Origin: a virus
Strand: one strand, 5' to 3'
DNA: 31,687 nt
Virus record (IMG/VR): IMGVR_UViG_3300008417_000021
Coordinates: 1 to 31,687 of that record
Below are positions 1-8,416 of the stretch, one piece after another. Under the pieces are notes generated by a model. It ran no database searches and was not told the origin of the DNA. It was given only the letters and a program-made list of their open reading frames with translations. Each line of letters opens with the position of its first letter. Position 1 is the first letter of the stretch. The position numbers and the translations under genes were made by a program.

Positions 1-393
1 GATATATACAATGCAGGATCTGGAAGTTTAGTGTCTTGGATTATGACGATAGCTATTAATAATGCAAGAGACTTCTTTAGAAGAAATAAAAAGTATCTAC
101 TATTAACAGACGAGTTAATTGAATCGTCAGAAGAAGATGCACCAACTAATATTCCTCATTATGAGGTTTTAATAGATGACAATACATGTGACTTGGCTGA
201 GATAAAGAGAGCCTACAATGATATTGGACAACTTCCAGAGAAGCTTAGATCTGTAATCAAGATGTATGCTATTGGTAATATGGATTACAAGGAGATAGCA
301 GACAAACTTAATATCCCATTAGGAACTGTAAAGGGCAGAATACATAGAGCCAGGATCAGACTAAAAAGCCAAAGGGAGAACAATGAGCAATGA
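1..393 (+). CDS. ECF-type sigma factor, 5' end outside window
   Basis: The reading frame is open to base 1, so the start lies upstream and about 130 residues are visible. The first part reads GSLVSWIMTIAINNARDFFRR, the WL-x-x-IA-x-N-x-x-x-D-x-x-RR signature at the end of sigma region 2. After a short acidic linker, region 4 follows (LPEKLRSVI, then YKEIADKLNIPLGTVKGRIHRAR), a classical helix-turn-helix with the GTVKxRxHRAR recognition helix. This is the two-domain ECF layout, expected to direct host RNA polymerase to particular promoters. The stop overlaps the next start by 11 bases, so the genes are co-transcribed. A GTG at 31 could be mistaken for a start, but it would remove most of region 2. 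A phage-encoded sigma suggests control of middle or late genes; its target promoters are not known. Confidence 0.85.
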   Translation, partial: DIYNAGSGSLVSWIMTIAINNARDFFRRNKKYLLLTDELIESSEEDAPTNIPHYEVLIDDNTCDLAEIKRAYNDIGQLPEKLRSVIKMYAIGNMDYKEIADKLNIPLGTVKGRIHRARIRLKSQRENNEQ

Positions 394-1588
394 GCGAGTA
401 TTACCTGACTGGATTGATAGCTACCTCAAATACGACCACAACTCTGAACCGCCTGAATCTTTCAAACTGTGGTCAGCCATTAGTACCATTGCTGCTTGTC
501 TTCAACGTAAGTGTTATTTCAATTGGTCTGGAGTGTTGTATCCTAACCTCTATATAGTCCTCGTTGGGCCTAGTAGTTCCCGCAAAGGGACAGCTATGAA
601 ACCTGCTCAGCAATTCCTCCGGACTCTTGGTATCAAGATGGCTGCTGATGAAACTTCCAGACAAAAATTAATCCAACGTCTGAAGACTGTCGGAGGTCAT
701 AGTATTGAGAAGAGCATTATCATACATAGTTCATTGACAATCTTCAGTAAGGAACTTACTGTCTTCCTCGGCTACAAGAACCAGGAACTAATGTCTAACC
801 TCTGCGACTGGTATGACTGTGATCCTAACTGGACTTATGCTACGATTGGTCGTGGAGATGAAACAATCACTAACGTCTGGGTAAATCTATTCGGAGCTAC
901 AACTCCTGAACTAATTCAACTCAGCCTGCCAGTAGCAGCAGTTGGCGGTGGCTTGACAAGTCGAATTATCTTCATCAACGAGGATGCGAAGGGCAAACTA
1001 GTTCTCGTCCCCAGGAAGACTAATGAAGAGATAGCTATGGAACATGATCTCCTGAATGACCTCGGTAAGATCCAACTCATGTCTGGAGAATTTAGCATCA
1101 CTGATGAGTGGCTAGTCAAATGGATGGATTGGTATAAGTATCAGGATACCCACCCACCATTCCGTGACAAGCGCCTGGAGGGGTATCTAGGCAGACGTGG
1201 AACGCACGTGATGAAATTGTGCATGGTCATGAATGCTAGCCGTATTGACGGTAATATGGTCATGGATTCGTGTGATTTCGACAGGGCATTGTTTGCATTA
1301 CAAAATGCTGAAAGAAAGATGCCTCAAGTGTTTGGAGGCTTTGGAAGGATGGAATACTCAGACGTCTTGAATGATGTTATGTTGACAGTGACGAGGGAGA
1401 AAGAGATTAAATTCAACGAACTATTAGCGTTGCATTATAGGGATACAGATGCAGACATATTACATAAGATGGTAGTGACAATGGAGAAGATTGGATTCGC
1501 TAAGAAGAACATGGCAACTAATGTTATTACTTACATAAAGAAGGAGGAGACAAATGAAGAAGCAAGGAACGATAACGATAACAACTAA
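383..1588 (+). CDS. P-loop ATPase, DUF3987/primase-helicase type
   Basis: The 401-residue protein starts at an ATG behind GGGAGAA, overlapping the sigma gene. Its N-terminus (WIDSYLKYDHNSEPPESFKLW) and the block IYPNLYIVLVGPSSSRKGT-like at residues 52-70 are typical of phage ATPases with a DUF3987 or D5-like helicase core. The Walker A loop is a variant, GPSSSRKGT (62-70), with lysine 68. A beta strand followed by SKEL at about 116-125 fits Walker B, GATTPE at about 171-176 fits a sensor motif, and GGGLTSRIIFI at about 188-198 carries a likely arginine finger (R194). The probable role is DNA unwinding or replication initiation in the host cytoplasm. I see no primase zinc finger or catalytic primase motif, so it may act with a separate primase outside the window. 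Confidence 0.7.
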   Translation: MSNERVLPDWIDSYLKYDHNSEPPESFKLWSAISTIAACLQRKCYFNWSGVLYPNLYIVLVGPSSSRKGTAMKPAQQFLRTLGIKMAADETSRQKLIQRLKTVGGHSIEKSIIIHSSLTIFSKELTVFLGYKNQELMSNLCDWYDCDPNWTYATIGRGDETITNVWVNLFGATTPELIQLSLPVAAVGGGLTSRIIFINEDAKGKLVLVPRKTNEEIAMEHDLLNDLGKIQLMSGEFSITDEWLVKWMDWYKYQDTHPPFRDKRLEGYLGRRGTHVMKLCMVMNASRIDGNMVMDSCDFDRALFALQNAERKMPQVFGGFGRMEYSDVLNDVMLTVTREKEIKFNELLALHYRDTDADILHKMVVTMEKIGFAKKNMATNVITYIKKEETNEEARNDNDNN

Positions 1589-1739
1589 GAGATGTAGTGA
1601 TGGTATAGTTCGATCAGAAACTACATATAGAGGACATGATAGTCATGAAGTAGTTGGTATACTATACTCTGTACTTAATGGATATGTAAAAGAAACATTG
1701 AACTATACATATGAGGAGACAAACAATGAACCTAACTAA
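1554..1739 (+). CDS. small unknown protein, 61 aa
   Basis: The ATG follows a strong AAGGAGGAG ribosome binding site and overlaps the end of the ATPase gene by 35 bases, so translation is probably coupled. The product begins with a beta-strand-like run (MKKQGTITITTKRC) followed by a mixed polar region, with no membrane segment or known motif. It overlaps the next gene by 14 bases. The protein is not recognised; operon position suggests an accessory early protein. Confidence 0.6.
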   Translation: MKKQGTITITTKRCSDGIVRSETTYRGHDSHEVVGILYSVLNGYVKETLNYTYEETNNEPN

Positions 1740-2109
1740 CGAAGCCTCTGCAGTCGTCCTGCAGAAGATGCTTGAAGAAGGGAAGATAACTGAGGAAGAG
1801 ATTGAAAGGATAGCTAGTGAATTTCCCAGTGATACTCTATGTCAATCTGTTGATATTATTCATGGCTTGATTTGCACAGATGATAACTGTGACTATGGAC
1901 GAGAAGAATCTGAATGTGATAACCCTTGGATGGAACATCATCATAGAAGGTGGCTGAATATAATGAGGGATTTTATGGATGAAAGATGTATTGGCGAAAC
2001 AGAACTATTCCCAGCTATCGAAGGCTTCAAGAATCTTTACAATGCTTATGAACTGAATAGAGATTCAGGCGGCTCTGCACTGTTTGATTTATGGAGGGAG
2101 GGATTATAA
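1726..2109 (+). CDS. unknown Cys/His-containing protein, 127 aa
   Basis: An in-frame ATG exists at 1711, but the GAGGAG ribosome binding site at 1713-1718 serves the ATG at 1726, which is taken as the start. The N-terminal 35 residues are acidic and helical. The middle holds C-x4-C (CTDDNC), a further Cys and then a His triplet (HHH) before RRW, so metal binding is possible but not shown. It is the last plus-strand gene before the convergent late operon, with only 40 bases between the two stops, and those hold a copy of the 27-bp palindrome. The family is not recognised. Confidence 0.6.
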   Translation: MNLTNEASAVVLQKMLEEGKITEEEIERIASEFPSDTLCQSVDIIHGLICTDDNCDYGREESECDNPWMEHHHRRWLNIMRDFMDERCIGETELFPAIEGFKNLYNAYELNRDSGGSALFDLWREGL

Positions 2110-2114
2110 TTTCC

Positions 2115-2141
2115 AGAACCTATCAGTTTCTGAATGGATCT
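2115..2141. repeat. 27-bp palindrome, copy 1
   Basis: Left half AGAACCTATCAGT, central T, right half TCTGAATGGATCT. It fills the gap between the convergent stops at 2109 and 2152. It is the most degenerate left half (T at its position 13), but the right half is intact. No T-tract follows, so it is not an ordinary terminator. Confidence 0.8.
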
Positions 2142-2149
2142 TAACATTA

Positions 2150-5100
2150 TCAAAACCCCTCACTCTTATCTTCCCGCCTAATGACATCAAGCGGACTCCT
2201 CGGTATCTGTCTTTCAGCAAGCTTTCCAATCTCACCCTGACTAATATACTGTGCACTCTCACTTACCTGCCCAGCTGTAGGTCCAAATATAAACTCTAAT
2301 GGTCTCCCCCAGATTACAGCCTGATAAGCGTCATACCACAATCCCAGCGTGCCTGCATACATAATGTCTTCAAGGACTCTCTCCAGCAAATTCTCTGGTC
2401 TATCCTTTCCTTTTATCAGCCCTTGCCTAATGAATGTAATAGCCTCTCCAGATCCCATAGTAGCAGATGCAAATGTGAGCAATGGAATCACAGTCCCTTC
2501 TCTCCCGCCTGTCGCTGCAAACTTCAATGCAGGTTTTAAAAAGTGATCCTTCGCTAATCTTGCTATATTAAATGAGAACGTCTTGAATTGTGTAAACAAT
2601 CTTCCATGAGCACTATTCCAGTACAATGGTAGATCAAGCACACCTCCTCTAAACTGCGTCAACCTTGCCATTCTCCAAGCTGCAGTTCCCAAGTTTGCCT
2701 CGGTCAACACACCAGCTTCAACAGCAGCTTTAGGTATTCCAAACTCTTGCAGCTCCTTCGCTGCTAGTTTCTGTATCCTTGCAGATCCTTCTTTATTCAC
2801 AACTGTTTTAAATACTTTCTGTATATAAGACCTACCAACAGTTGCAGCTATAATATTATTAGCACTCTCAGTTCCACTGAATCCTACAAGCCTCAGCCAC
2901 TCAGTAGCAACCTTACCACTATAGCCCCTGCTCGACAGCCCTACAACCTCACGCATATGCTGAGATGCATTGGCTCCAATTTCTCTGGCAAACTCTCTCC
3001 CTTCCTTACTAATAGCATCTTTGAATCCTCCCGCAACTGATGTGAGTCCTCTCCTAATTCCAAGTGTCATAGCTTTCGGCATGACTGTGATTGCGCTCTG
3101 AAACGCATTAGGTATCTGTGCCAGACCTAACAGTCTCACGATCTGATAATTCCTAATGGCAGAGAAGAATGGTCTCTCCATTTCAGGAGGATCTAGTCCA
3201 CGTATCTTTTTCATTATAACTGATAAGACCTTCTGATTATTCAGGCTGCTGTCCTCAGCTATTAACTCATTGATACTCTTCCATCCTTCTCCAACTATAT
3301 TTTTGCCATTAGAATCAAAGAATGTTGCTTCACCTAGACGCCTATAAGACTCCATGAAGTATCTCTCAAGTCCTAACAAAGATTCTTTCTTGGAAAACTT
3401 CTTCGCAGTATGATCTCCCATCCATCCACCAGCATCAAACTCCCTTGAAAATTCTAGGTTCCCTGATCTCTTAACCTTTCTCTGCTGAGCTAAGTATTCA
3501 AGTCGTTTCATTGCCTCAGCTCTTGGAAGTTTATTCTTCTTCATTATAGATTGTAATATTTGTTCTGCTTTTTTGGCTGACTTTCCCCAGTCTGCATCAA
3601 ACATATGAGGCCAGAACTTATCTCCAAGTCCTGTATATGGAACTTTCTTCCCGCTCATCCTCTTCACTTCAAGTTTCAAAGCCTTTGCACTGTCATCTAT
3701 ATGCTTAAAGAACTCTCCTACTTTCGTAAACGCATCTTGAACATGTTGAGGTTGCTTAGACATAGTTCCTTCAGCCACAGCCTTAGACATACCTTGAACT
3801 TCCTTACTTGTCAAACCCTTATATGCATCCCTAGCTGCAGTGTTAGCTCTCTCACCAAAGCTCTCTGAGTATTCCAGCATGGTTAATGTTCTCTCTCTAA
3901 CTTGCCTTCCAGTAGCTCCCATATTCCTCAGCACACTATCAGTACTCTGCAACCATCCTCTACCAGTGGCTTTGATTGACTCCCACATAGGAGATCCAAT
4001 TTCAGACATAGGCATGACTTCTCCAAAGTCTTTCGCAGGAACATCTCCATGCATTAAAAATTGCATCTTGTCTGAGTCAGTCCAATCCTTCTTGATTCTC
4101 CTTAGACGTGTGAGGAATCCTGCAGCTTGCTCTTCTGTAATAGCCGTAGGTCCACTGAACTTTATATCCTTAACTCCAAGAGCTTCCTGCAGTGCATACT
4201 TCACACTTGTATTATCTATTCCCTTTGCTCTAGCTGTTCCGAAGATGCGGTTGTTCAAACTAGCCTTCTTGCCAGACGTCTTCAGACCTTCCTTAACTTC
4301 AGTCACCACATCAGCAACTACTTTCTCAGGAGTCTTAGCAATCAATGGAGCTATCTCTGACAGCTGCTCCTCATTATATCCTGAACCTTTCAATGCTTCA
4401 TATGCTTTATCGAGTTGCTTCCTAGTGTATTTGGTAGCTGAGGTTATCTTCCCATCAACGAGATTAAATGGCATAGCCTTCTCAACAACGCCTCCAAGCT
4501 CAGCCTCACTCATACCTACACCTCTCAATGCAGGTATCACATCAGCATGGAAACCTTTACCAGCTATCGTTAGACCAGACTCTTCATTGACAATTATAAT
4601 AGGGTAGTCGGCTAGCCTCTCTCCAGACTCAAGACCACTCTTCATGTTAGTTGTGATCTGTCCTGTTTCTTTATTGACACTCTTGCTAGCAATGAAGAGG
4701 GGATTCTTTGTAGTAGCTTCTGCAGCTGCAGCTGTCTCCTTCGTTACAACTTCAGGAGTCTCCTTCGCCACATCAAACAACTCATCTGCAGTCTTTACTG
4801 GCTTGGCTCTCCTCAACCTTTTCATAATCGCTGCTCCAGCAGTTCCAGCAACTATCTCTATTCCTGCAAACCAGGCGGCTTGTTCAGGATCTATATTCTT
4901 CGCTCTCATTACGTCGAACAAGAATGAAGTCAACACTCCATGTTCACCTCTCTTTAACATTGCCTTACCAATACTTTCAGCAGTCTTCTTTGTAACCTTT
5001 CCAGCAACACTCCTAGCTACTCCAGACGCTCCTAACAATGCTGGAGTCTCTCCAATCAAGTCAGCTGCATAGTCTGTCCAGTCTTCAGCAGGCTCTGCCT

Positions 5101-5443
5101 CAATTGCCTCAGCTGCTCTTTCAAAAGGATCTTTAATGCCTGCAGCTTTCTTTGCAGCATAAGCTGGAAGTCCACCTGGCTCGAATATAACTCCGAGAGC
5201 TCCAACAGTTCCAAGAGCAGCTTGACCAGCAGACCTCGCCACACGTTCTCCGAATGACTGTCTGGTGTCAACAGGAAACTTCTTAACAACGTCAGCCTTA
5301 CCAGCATCAACTCCAACCACTGCATCTATCTCTCCCCAGACGTCTTTCTTTTCCGTAGCAGTTTGTTCAATGAGAGCTTGTCCAGATTTCCTCTTACTAA
5401 GACTCTGATCTATGTTTCCCCAGACGTCTTTCTCCTGAGCCAT
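2150..5443 (-). CDS. large internal virion (ejection) protein, 1097 aa
   Basis: This is the last and largest gene of the late operon, starting at an ATG behind GGAGGTAGATA and overlapping the previous stop as TAATG. The N-terminus repeats a short DVWGxID motif twice (about residues 6-12 and 34-40). Alanine/glycine-rich helical stretches follow at about 90-200, then a long charged helical body, and a hydrophobic C-terminal third with segments around 740-780 and 940-1030. Size, last position after nozzle and two other internal proteins, and the helix-rich, partly hydrophobic make-up match podovirus internal proteins that are ejected to form a channel across the cell envelope. No lysozyme or transglycosylase catalytic motif was seen. 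The function is inferred mainly from position. Confidence 0.65.
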   Translation of the reverse strand: MAQEKDVWGNIDQSLSKRKSGQALIEQTATEKKDVWGEIDAVVGVDAGKADVVKKFPVDTRQSFGERVARSAGQAALGTVGALGVIFEPGGLPAYAAKKAAGIKDPFERAAEAIEAEPAEDWTDYAADLIGETPALLGASGVARSVAGKVTKKTAESIGKAMLKRGEHGVLTSFLFDVMRAKNIDPEQAAWFAGIEIVAGTAGAAIMKRLRRAKPVKTADELFDVAKETPEVVTKETAAAAEATTKNPLFIASKSVNKETGQITTNMKSGLESGERLADYPIIIVNEESGLTIAGKGFHADVIPALRGVGMSEAELGGVVEKAMPFNLVDGKITSATKYTRKQLDKAYEALKGSGYNEEQLSEIAPLIAKTPEKVVADVVTEVKEGLKTSGKKASLNNRIFGTARAKGIDNTSVKYALQEALGVKDIKFSGPTAITEEQAAGFLTRLRRIKKDWTDSDKMQFLMHGDVPAKDFGEVMPMSEIGSPMWESIKATGRGWLQSTDSVLRNMGATGRQVRERTLTMLEYSESFGERANTAARDAYKGLTSKEVQGMSKAVAEGTMSKQPQHVQDAFTKVGEFFKHIDDSAKALKLEVKRMSGKKVPYTGLGDKFWPHMFDADWGKSAKKAEQILQSIMKKNKLPRAEAMKRLEYLAQQRKVKRSGNLEFSREFDAGGWMGDHTAKKFSKKESLLGLERYFMESYRRLGEATFFDSNGKNIVGEGWKSINELIAEDSSLNNQKVLSVIMKKIRGLDPPEMERPFFSAIRNYQIVRLLGLAQIPNAFQSAITVMPKAMTLGIRRGLTSVAGGFKDAISKEGREFAREIGANASQHMREVVGLSSRGYSGKVATEWLRLVGFSGTESANNIIAATVGRSYIQKVFKTVVNKEGSARIQKLAAKELQEFGIPKAAVEAGVLTEANLGTAAWRMARLTQFRGGVLDLPLYWNSAHGRLFTQFKTFSFNIARLAKDHFLKPALKFAATGGREGTVIPLLTFASATMGSGEAITFIRQGLIKGKDRPENLLERVLEDIMYAGTLGLWYDAYQAVIWGRPLEFIFGPTAGQVSESAQYISQGEIGKLAERQIPRSPLDVIRREDKSEGF

Positions 5444-6714
5444 TATCTACCTCCAGTAGACTGCCTAAACAATGTCAACAACTCTCCAGGATCTGCACCA
5501 TCTTGAACTCTCTTAGAATACTGTGCATAGTCTTCATCCGATAAATCTCTAAGTGTATCAATGTTATTCTGTATATCAAGAAGCCTTTTCCCCTCAGCCT
5601 CTGTAACATCAGCCTTATCCTTTACATCTTCAAGTGCTAACATCAGATCCATGTAAGGTCTAGCTGTCTCAAATCTTGTCCACTTATCTGTTCCCTCATC
5701 AAATGGATTAGACTTCTTCTGAGCATGCTTAATTAGAGCGCCTTTCTCCCAATTATCATCTACCCAGAATCCAGGCTGTTCTGCTCCACCAGCTGCTAGA
5801 AATCTATTAGCCTCACCAGTTACATTTTCAAGTCTGGTCTTCCTCTCCTCAATCGTGAGAGGTTTGAATCTTTCCACTTCCTTTCCTGCTCCAGCAGTCC
5901 CAGCTCCAGGCTCAAGCTTAGGCCCTACATACTTATCAAACTTACCAGTTGCAGAATTCCACTCGTATGTGTGTAGTCTATCTGAAAGAGTTCCATCCTG
6001 ATTGATGGCTACATCTACAAGTTTACCTGGACCTCCAGGCTGATTCAGTTTAGCATACTCCAGATCTAATCTATCCTTACCCGATATGGACTCCTTCGCA
6101 CTGACAGCTGAAGCCAGCTCTGCAGCTCCTGCAGTTGTCTCGGCTGCTCCAACCTGTCTCTCTTGCAAAGACTCCCTTACAATACTTGCTCTCTCTTGTG
6201 GACTAAGACCGAAGCTTCCGATTCCAGATAACTCTTTACCTTCCCTCAACAACTCAGCTTGCTTTCCTGCAGATGATTCTATCCCAGCTCTTGACAATTG
6301 ATGCTGGAAGCTCTGCGGCTCTACTGCTGACAGGGAAGCTCCTATTGTTCCAAGCAGCCTTGACAACCCAGGACTCTGTTCAGGATCATCTGCAACTTCA
6401 ACGAACTTTTTCGCAGCTCCTCCTAATGATCTTCCTACAACCTTAGCTCCCCCTCCTACTGACGTAGATACATTCTTCAATGCTCCAAGAACTTGCTTAA
6501 CTCTATCAAGCCCAGGAATTTTAGTGAAAGATCCAGATCCAATATCAGGCTCAGCTTCAGTCTCAGCTTTAGGTTCAACTGTCTTCTTCTCCTGATCACT
6601 ACCTAACAAAGACTTCATAAGATCTGTATCATCCTGAAACTCTATCGTCCCGTCAGTCAGTTTCTTCTTTATGTTCTTATTTAATAGCGCTGATAAAATT
6701 TCCAAATTAGGCAT
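5443..6714 (-). CDS. internal virion protein, 423 aa
   Basis: A TTG at 6726 would add four residues, but the GGAGG at about 6720-6724 is placed for the ATG at 6714, so that start is chosen. The product is low in cysteine, rich in Ala, Gly, Glu and Lys, with an acidic N-terminal 75 residues, an Ala/Gly/Ser-rich middle and a helical, strongly charged C-terminus. It lies between two other putative ejection proteins and is translationally coupled to the 1097-residue gene. It is probably a structural or ejected component inside the capsid; no enzymatic motif is visible. Confidence 0.55.
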   Translation of the reverse strand: MPNLEILSALLNKNIKKKLTDGTIEFQDDTDLMKSLLGSDQEKKTVEPKAETEAEPDIGSGSFTKIPGLDRVKQVLGALKNVSTSVGGGAKVVGRSLGGAAKKFVEVADDPEQSPGLSRLLGTIGASLSAVEPQSFQHQLSRAGIESSAGKQAELLREGKELSGIGSFGLSPQERASIVRESLQERQVGAAETTAGAAELASAVSAKESISGKDRLDLEYAKLNQPGGPGKLVDVAINQDGTLSDRLHTYEWNSATGKFDKYVGPKLEPGAGTAGAGKEVERFKPLTIEERKTRLENVTGEANRFLAAGGAEQPGFWVDDNWEKGALIKHAQKKSNPFDEGTDKWTRFETARPYMDLMLALEDVKDKADVTEAEGKRLLDIQNNIDTLRDLSDEDYAQYSKRVQDGADPGELLTLFRQSTGGR

Positions 6715-6730
6715 CTTATCCTCCAATTAC

Positions 6731-6757
6731 AGTTCCATTCAGATTCTGATGGGTACT
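6731..6757. repeat. 27-bp palindrome, copy 2
   Basis: On the plus strand: AGTTCCATTCAGA, T, TCTGATGGGTACT. On the minus strand it aligns with the common orientation of the family. It starts within the stop codon of the upstream gene (6757-6759) and ends just before the ribosome binding site of the next gene, so it makes up almost the whole intergenic gap. Confidence 0.85.
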
Positions 6758-7980
6758 TATTGATCCTGGAAGCCTAGGATTCCACCAAGCACAGCTCCAA
6801 CTCCTGCACCTACAGGTCCACCAACTTCCATACCTACCCCAGCTCCAGCAGACATACCAGATATAGTACTCTGTGTCTTACTCATCTTAGCCGGCATCAT
6901 AGTAGCGCCACCAGCTGTAGCTAACATATTCCCAGTCATTACTGCAAACTGATGAGCAAACATTACATCTGACTCGTCTATAGCAAGTTGATTCTGATGT
7001 TCCTCAACCTTGCTCGCATGACGTATTCTGTTTATCTCAGACTGCATTTGCACAGCTATACTATTAGCTTGCAGTTTCATTCCAAGCATCTGAGATATAT
7101 CTTTGACTCCACCAAGAATCATCAGGTCTCTATTGCTCTTCCTCAGCACATTCATCCTGCTGTGTAAGCCAAGATGCCCAGCAAACGTAGACCTAAATGT
7201 ATTCATGTACTCTGTGAAGCCTGACTTATATGCTTCTATATCAAGCTGAGCATCGTAGCGATCTACATCTTCAATCATTTGTCTCTCTATACTAGCCAAG
7301 GCAAACACATACGCACTGCTGTTCACAGCATTAATATCTGCAAAGCCTGCAGATATTCTACTCATGGCTCTGATATATTGTTTCCTTATTCTAATCTCAT
7401 ATGCAGTAACCATAGCTGCTATTGGAGTCCCTGCCACAACAGCGGCTGCAGCTGTAAGAGCAGATGTCAAAGCACTTCCAACATCTGTCCTTTCAGCAGT
7501 ATGGATAGCATCAATGTCGCTAGCTACATCAACGGCTGGAAACATAGTTGCCTCATCTGCCTTAGCCAGAGCAGCATCTGCATATGTTCCGAAGTCGTCA
7601 TCTTCATCAATAGCATCTACTATCGCTAAGTTTGTATCCATTCTAGCCTGACTCTGAGTCCCAGTAGCTGCCATATATAAGTCTGGATCTGGCGACTCTT
7701 CACCAGTAAACGGAGTGTCTGCTCCACCTCCAGGATTCGCTCCAACAACACCAGTGTCTGGATAGTATGTACTATACATATCCTTCAATGCTTCCACAAC
7801 CATTGAGTAGTTCTCCGTCGGCTTAAATACATCTCCAGAAGCAACCCCTGGGAAATCAAAAGAACCGGAGGTGCCACCTCCCCCACACATCATCATAGGC
7901 CCCTCATAGTCGTAACTGACTTCATCAGTGACCTCTCCGGTATCTATATCTATTCTAATATATTCATAAATCTTTGCCAT
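6757..7980 (-). CDS. internal virion protein with C-terminal glycine zipper, 407 aa
   Basis: The start ATG follows GGAGGTGAGTAATA. The N-terminal third is acidic and Gly-rich with a cluster of methionines and glycines (GPMMMCGGGG). The middle is predominantly helical with an Ala/Val-rich segment at about 170-195 (ALTSALTAAAAVVAGTPIAA). The C-terminus is a clear glycine zipper (GMSAGAGVGMEVGGPVGAG and onward to GGILGF), a motif used for membrane insertion. Position behind nozzle and GNAT-like genes and before two other internal proteins fits a membrane-active ejection protein. The family is not named from sequence alone. Confidence 0.6.
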   Translation of the reverse strand: MAKIYEYIRIDIDTGEVTDEVSYDYEGPMMMCGGGGTSGSFDFPGVASGDVFKPTENYSMVVEALKDMYSTYYPDTGVVGANPGGGADTPFTGEESPDPDLYMAATGTQSQARMDTNLAIVDAIDEDDDFGTYADAALAKADEATMFPAVDVASDIDAIHTAERTDVGSALTSALTAAAAVVAGTPIAAMVTAYEIRIRKQYIRAMSRISAGFADINAVNSSAYVFALASIERQMIEDVDRYDAQLDIEAYKSGFTEYMNTFRSTFAGHLGLHSRMNVLRKSNRDLMILGGVKDISQMLGMKLQANSIAVQMQSEINRIRHASKVEEHQNQLAIDESDVMFAHQFAVMTGNMLATAGGATMMPAKMSKTQSTISGMSAGAGVGMEVGGPVGAGVGAVLGGILGFQDQ

Positions 7981-8416
7981 TATTACTCACCTCCAAACTG
8001 ACTACAACCTGTTGAACGTTCCCTCCAATGTTCTCCACTATATCCATGACTCTCTTATTATCTGTAAAGGCTAGCACATTGGAGCATCCCTTTGATGAAG
8101 CCCACTTCTGAAGACCTTTGAATCCTTCTATCCAGAGATCCATAGGTATGGGCTTGTAGCCATAAAGTGAATAGACAAACAAACTCACAGCCCCAATAGG
8201 ATCTACAAGGAATGATGTAGTTGCAAGAGCATAAGGTTCACTCTCATCAACATCAGTCAGAATCCAACAGTGCATCTTTCCAGATACAAGACTCTTCAGC
8301 AGATTATTCATTCCAACTTCTGATCCAACAGTATTGCTGGGAAGACTAGCTTCAATAGCTGGTTTCAATATATCCCACTGACTAGCGATTTGATCTGGCA
8401 ACATTCTCAAGAGCAT
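7964..8416 (-). CDS. GNAT-fold acetyltransferase-like protein, 150 aa
   Basis: The ATG at 8416 follows AGAGGA. The layout resembles a degenerate GNAT domain: an N-terminal helical part, then KMHCWILTDV (strand), PYALATTSFLVD (strand), a central strand VSLFVYSLYG, the helix LWIEGFKGLQKWASSKGCSNV, and LAFTDNKRVMDIVENIGG near the C-terminus, where GNATs have xxxNxxxxxxxxxxGF. The usual Q/RxxGxG/A acetyl-CoA loop is not obvious, so catalysis is uncertain. Similar GNAT-like genes occur between tail and internal-protein genes in many podoviruses. It overlaps the upstream gene by 35 bases and the downstream one by 17. Confidence 0.55.
   Translation of the reverse strand: MLLRMLPDQIASQWDILKPAIEASLPSNTVGSEVGMNNLLKSLVSGKMHCWILTDVDESEPYALATTSFLVDPIGAVSLFVYSLYGYKPIPMDLWIEGFKGLQKWASSKGCSNVLAFTDNKRVMDIVENIGGNVQQVVVSLEVSNNGKDL

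Noticed and set aside
3840-4607. 255-aa plus-strand frame
   Set aside because: It is antisense to the 1097-aa internal protein, which has a strong start site and consistent coding composition. The long frame follows from codon usage on the other strand.
5443-6726. TTG start at 6726
   Set aside because: The GGAGG sequence lies inside that stretch and is spaced for the ATG at 6714.
7279-7651. Plus-strand frames of 95 and 116 aa
   Set aside because: They are shadows of the 407-aa internal protein in a region rich in Ala and Ser codons.
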